Below, piece by piece: positions 4,897-6,694 of a stretch of DNA of 6,694 nucleotides; position 1 is the stretch's first letter, and each line of letters opens with the position of its first letter. Position numbers and translations under genes: made by a program. The notes under the pieces are model-generated. The model saw only the letters and a list, made by a program, of their open reading frames with translations, was not told the DNA's origin and searched no databases. Source of the stretch: an uncultured Clostridium sp. (GTDB taxonomy: Bacteria; Bacillota; Clostridia; TANB77; CAG-508); assembly GCA_900556695.1 (NCBI GenBank), contig USQA01000069.1:1-6694 (forward strand), read 5' to 3'.

Positions 4897-6534
4897 TTAG
4901 TAAATAAGTAATTTTTTGTTTAATTCGCTTAGTGTAGTATATCCTTGTATTACTTTATTAATTCCGTCTATTATCAAGGGTTTATAATCTCCTTCTAAAG
5001 CTTTTTTTCTTACTTCTATACTAGATTTTCCGTTCATTATTTCTTCTTTTATCTCATCTGTTAAATTTAAAACTTCAAATAGTCCTATTCTTTCATAATA
5101 TCCTGTGTTGTTGCAATGTTTGCATCCTACAGCATCATATGTATCACCTGATGTATCAAAATCTATTCCATATTTATTTCCTATTGTTTCAATTACTTTC
5201 TTTTCTTCTTCATTAAATTTTCTCTTTTGCTTGCATTCTGGACATAGTCTTCTAACAAGTCTTTGAGAAATACATGTAGCAAGTGTACTTGAAATATCAT
5301 AATCTGATATTCCCATTTTTCTGAGTCTTGTAATAACTTCCATACAATCTATTGTATGAATAGTTGATAACACATAATGTCCTGTTTGTCCAGCTTGTAT
5401 TGCTATTTCTCCTGTCTCTCTATCTCTTATTTCTCCTACTAATATAATGTCTGGATCTTGTCTTAAAACAGTTCTTAGTGAACTTGAAAAAGATGCTTTA
5501 TTATCAATCTCAATTTGATTTAATCCTTCTATTCTTATTTCTACAGGATCTTCTATTGTTGTTATATTTATTTCAGGTCTATTTAAGTAGTCTATTATAC
5601 TATATAATGTAGTTGTTTTACCTTCTCCTGTAGGTGCTGCTATAATTGTCATACTATTTTTCTTATTAATACTCTTTTTAAAATAGTTCTCATCATAAGG
5701 AAATCCTAATTCAAAAATACTTCTTATGTCCGTATTTTTCTTTAGTAATCTTAAAACAAATTTTTCTCCATTAACATTTGGTTGAGAAGATACACGTATA
5801 TTATAATCTTCATACATTAATATTCTACCATCTTGTGCTTCTTGTTTTTCTTGATGCATATTTGATATTGCTTTTAGTCTTCCTATTACTTGGCTTTGTT
5901 TTTCTTTATCTATTTCAGTAGCTGTAAAAAGTTCACCATCTATTCTATATCTTACTCTAACTTTATCTGTTAATGGCTCAATATGAATATCGCTTGCTCT
6001 TCTTTCCATTCCTGTTTTTATTATGCTATCTACTAAACTTGTTACAGTATCATTTCTTCCTGATGGCGCATTAAAATTACTAACTGATGATCCTTCTAAA
6101 GAATTTATAATTTTATCAATATCACTTTCAAAAGTTATATATGTTTCCATTACTAATCCTTTATTAAGCATTAGCATTCTAATAGAATCCATATTTCTAC
6201 TATTTGTAGTAGTTGCAAAACAAACTTTTATTTTACCTTGTGAAACTTCAAAAGGTATAACTTTGTTCTTTTTTGCGATATCTATAGAAATATAATCTGT
6301 TATTTTTATTTTTATAGAATTCCTTGTTAATAAAATTCCTTTTGTTCCTAATATATCCCCTATAGCTTCTATTAATTTAGTTGGTTCACATGCATTTTGT
6401 AAGTATAAAATTTCTCCTATCTTTTTATTTGGATAATCTCTTTGATATTCTAAAGCATTACTTATATCAGCTTCTCCAACTATTCCTCTTTTTACTAATT
6501 CAACTCCTAATGGTTGTCTTTTTCTTACATCCAT
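4897..6534 (-). CDS. pilB: Type IV pilus extension ATPase PilB (GspE family)
   Basis: A 545-residue cytoplasmic hexameric ATPase that drives pilin polymerisation through PilC. The N-terminal domain (about 1-145; LGVELVKRGIV, then IGEILYLQNACEPTKLIEAIG) is the GspE/MshEN type, a fold that in some relatives binds cyclic di-GMP. N2 contains RRASDIHIEP (178-187) and VRYRIDGEL (194-202). The ATPase core has Walker A APTGEGKT (300-307, K306), Asp box TTIEDPVE (325-332), Walker B DPDIILVGE (360-368, E368) and the His box GHYVLSTIHT (385-394). The tetracysteine zinc site, C431/C434 and C471/C474, is diagnostic of PilB/GspE rather than PilT. Length is typical. The first P-loop glycine is replaced by A300. 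The start at 6534 has AAAGGA 9 bases upstream. It is the first gene of the pilB-pilT-pilC run. Without a secretin or pilins in view, a Gram-positive type IV pilus is more likely than type II secretion. Confidence 0.95.
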   Translation of the reverse strand: MDVRKRQPLGVELVKRGIVGEADISNALEYQRDYPNKKIGEILYLQNACEPTKLIEAIGDILGTKGILLTRNSIKIKITDYISIDIAKKNKVIPFEVSQGKIKVCFATTTNSRNMDSIRMLMLNKGLVMETYITFESDIDKIINSLEGSSVSNFNAPSGRNDTVTSLVDSIIKTGMERRASDIHIEPLTDKVRVRYRIDGELFTATEIDKEKQSQVIGRLKAISNMHQEKQEAQDGRILMYEDYNIRVSSQPNVNGEKFVLRLLKKNTDIRSIFELGFPYDENYFKKSINKKNSMTIIAAPTGEGKTTTLYSIIDYLNRPEINITTIEDPVEIRIEGLNQIEIDNKASFSSSLRTVLRQDPDIILVGEIRDRETGEIAIQAGQTGHYVLSTIHTIDCMEVITRLRKMGISDYDISSTLATCISQRLVRRLCPECKQKRKFNEEEKKVIETIGNKYGIDFDTSGDTYDAVGCKHCNNTGYYERIGLFEVLNLTDEIKEEIMNGKSSIEVRKKALEGDYKPLIIDGINKVIQGYTTLSELNKKLLIY

Positions 6535-6579
6535 GGCTTGATTTCCTTTCTTTTGTTTTTTATTATTCCTTCTGTAATT

Positions 6580-6585
6580 ATTATA
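6580..6585 (-). promoter_or_regulatory. Possible -10 box for the pilus cluster
   Basis: TATAAT on the minus strand (6585-6580), 45 bases before the pilB start, between the end of the upstream gene and pilB. The -35 region is an A-rich stretch without a TTGACA-like box, so the promoter may be activator-dependent or the genes may be read through from upstream. No terminator hairpin is visible between 6535 and 6634. Confidence 0.4.
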
Positions 6586-6634
6586 CTATATCTTTTTATT
6601 TTTTTGTTTATTTTTTTAAATTTACCGGTATTTG

Positions 6635-6694
6635 CTATTTTCTTAAAGTATATTTATTAGTAAATTCTTTTTCTCCTACAGTTATTTTTACATT
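6635..6694 (-). CDS. C-terminal end of an unidentified upstream protein
   Basis: The minus strand from the right edge is open for 19 codons (NVKITVGEKEF, then TNKYTLRK) and stops with TAG at 6637-6635. Codon use resembles the neighbouring genes and the alternating hydrophobic/charged pattern suggests a terminal beta strand. It ends 100 bases before pilB with no hairpin between, so it could belong to the same transcript. Too little is present to name a family. It could also be chance open frame, given the short length. Confidence 0.45.
   Translation of the reverse strand, partial: NVKITVGEKEFTNKYTLRK

Noticed and set aside
6023..6295. Plus-strand open frame of 90 codons
   Set aside because: Antisense to the N-terminal part of pilB; hydrophobic composition is a by-product of reading the complementary strand.
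6623..6630. Palindrome TACCGGTA upstream of pilB
   Set aside because: Only 8 bp, single copy in view and without a T-run, so neither a terminator nor a supported operator.

Overview
The window is AT-rich, uses canonical AGGAGG-type ribosome binding sites, and every convincing gene lies on the minus strand. Gene content (Gram-positive style type IV pilus ATPases, a ROK kinase with the zinc motif, and a YvyF-like protein beside rpsB) points to a low-GC Bacillota, most likely a member of the Clostridia. I cannot name a genus from the sequence.

In the direction of transcription (high to low coordinates) the layout is as follows. The last 19 codons of an unidentified gene end at 6635. About 100 bases with a TATAAT box follow. 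Then comes a tight type IV pilus cluster: pilB (4897-6534, extension ATPase), pilT (3773-4873, retraction ATPase) and pilC (2403-3752, inner-membrane platform), with gaps of about 20 bases and strong Shine-Dalgarno sites. A hairpin directly after the pilC stop, with T-runs on both sides, closes the cluster. The next unit is a ROK-family sugar kinase (1319-2227) followed by a small zinc-ribbon/helix-turn-helix protein of the flagellar-operon YvyF type (844-1266), ending at a short hairpin. That hairpin overlaps the promoter of rpsB (30S protein S2, 1-684), which runs off the left edge of the window.

PilB and PilT would act as antagonistic hexameric motors on the PilC platform, so the cluster encodes the motor half of a retractable pilus. 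Pilins, prepilin peptidase and PilM/N/O-type alignment proteins are not in the window and must be encoded elsewhere.

The most interesting signal outside the genes is the leader of rpsB. About 105 bases between promoter and start codon can fold into three stacked helices closed by a perfect 7-bp pair, which makes it a candidate S2 autoregulatory leader. Other points of interest are nonstandard nucleotide-binding residues in both pilus ATPases, a GGGGACGGACC-containing terminator that looks like a dispersed element, and the YvyF-like gene next to rpsB.
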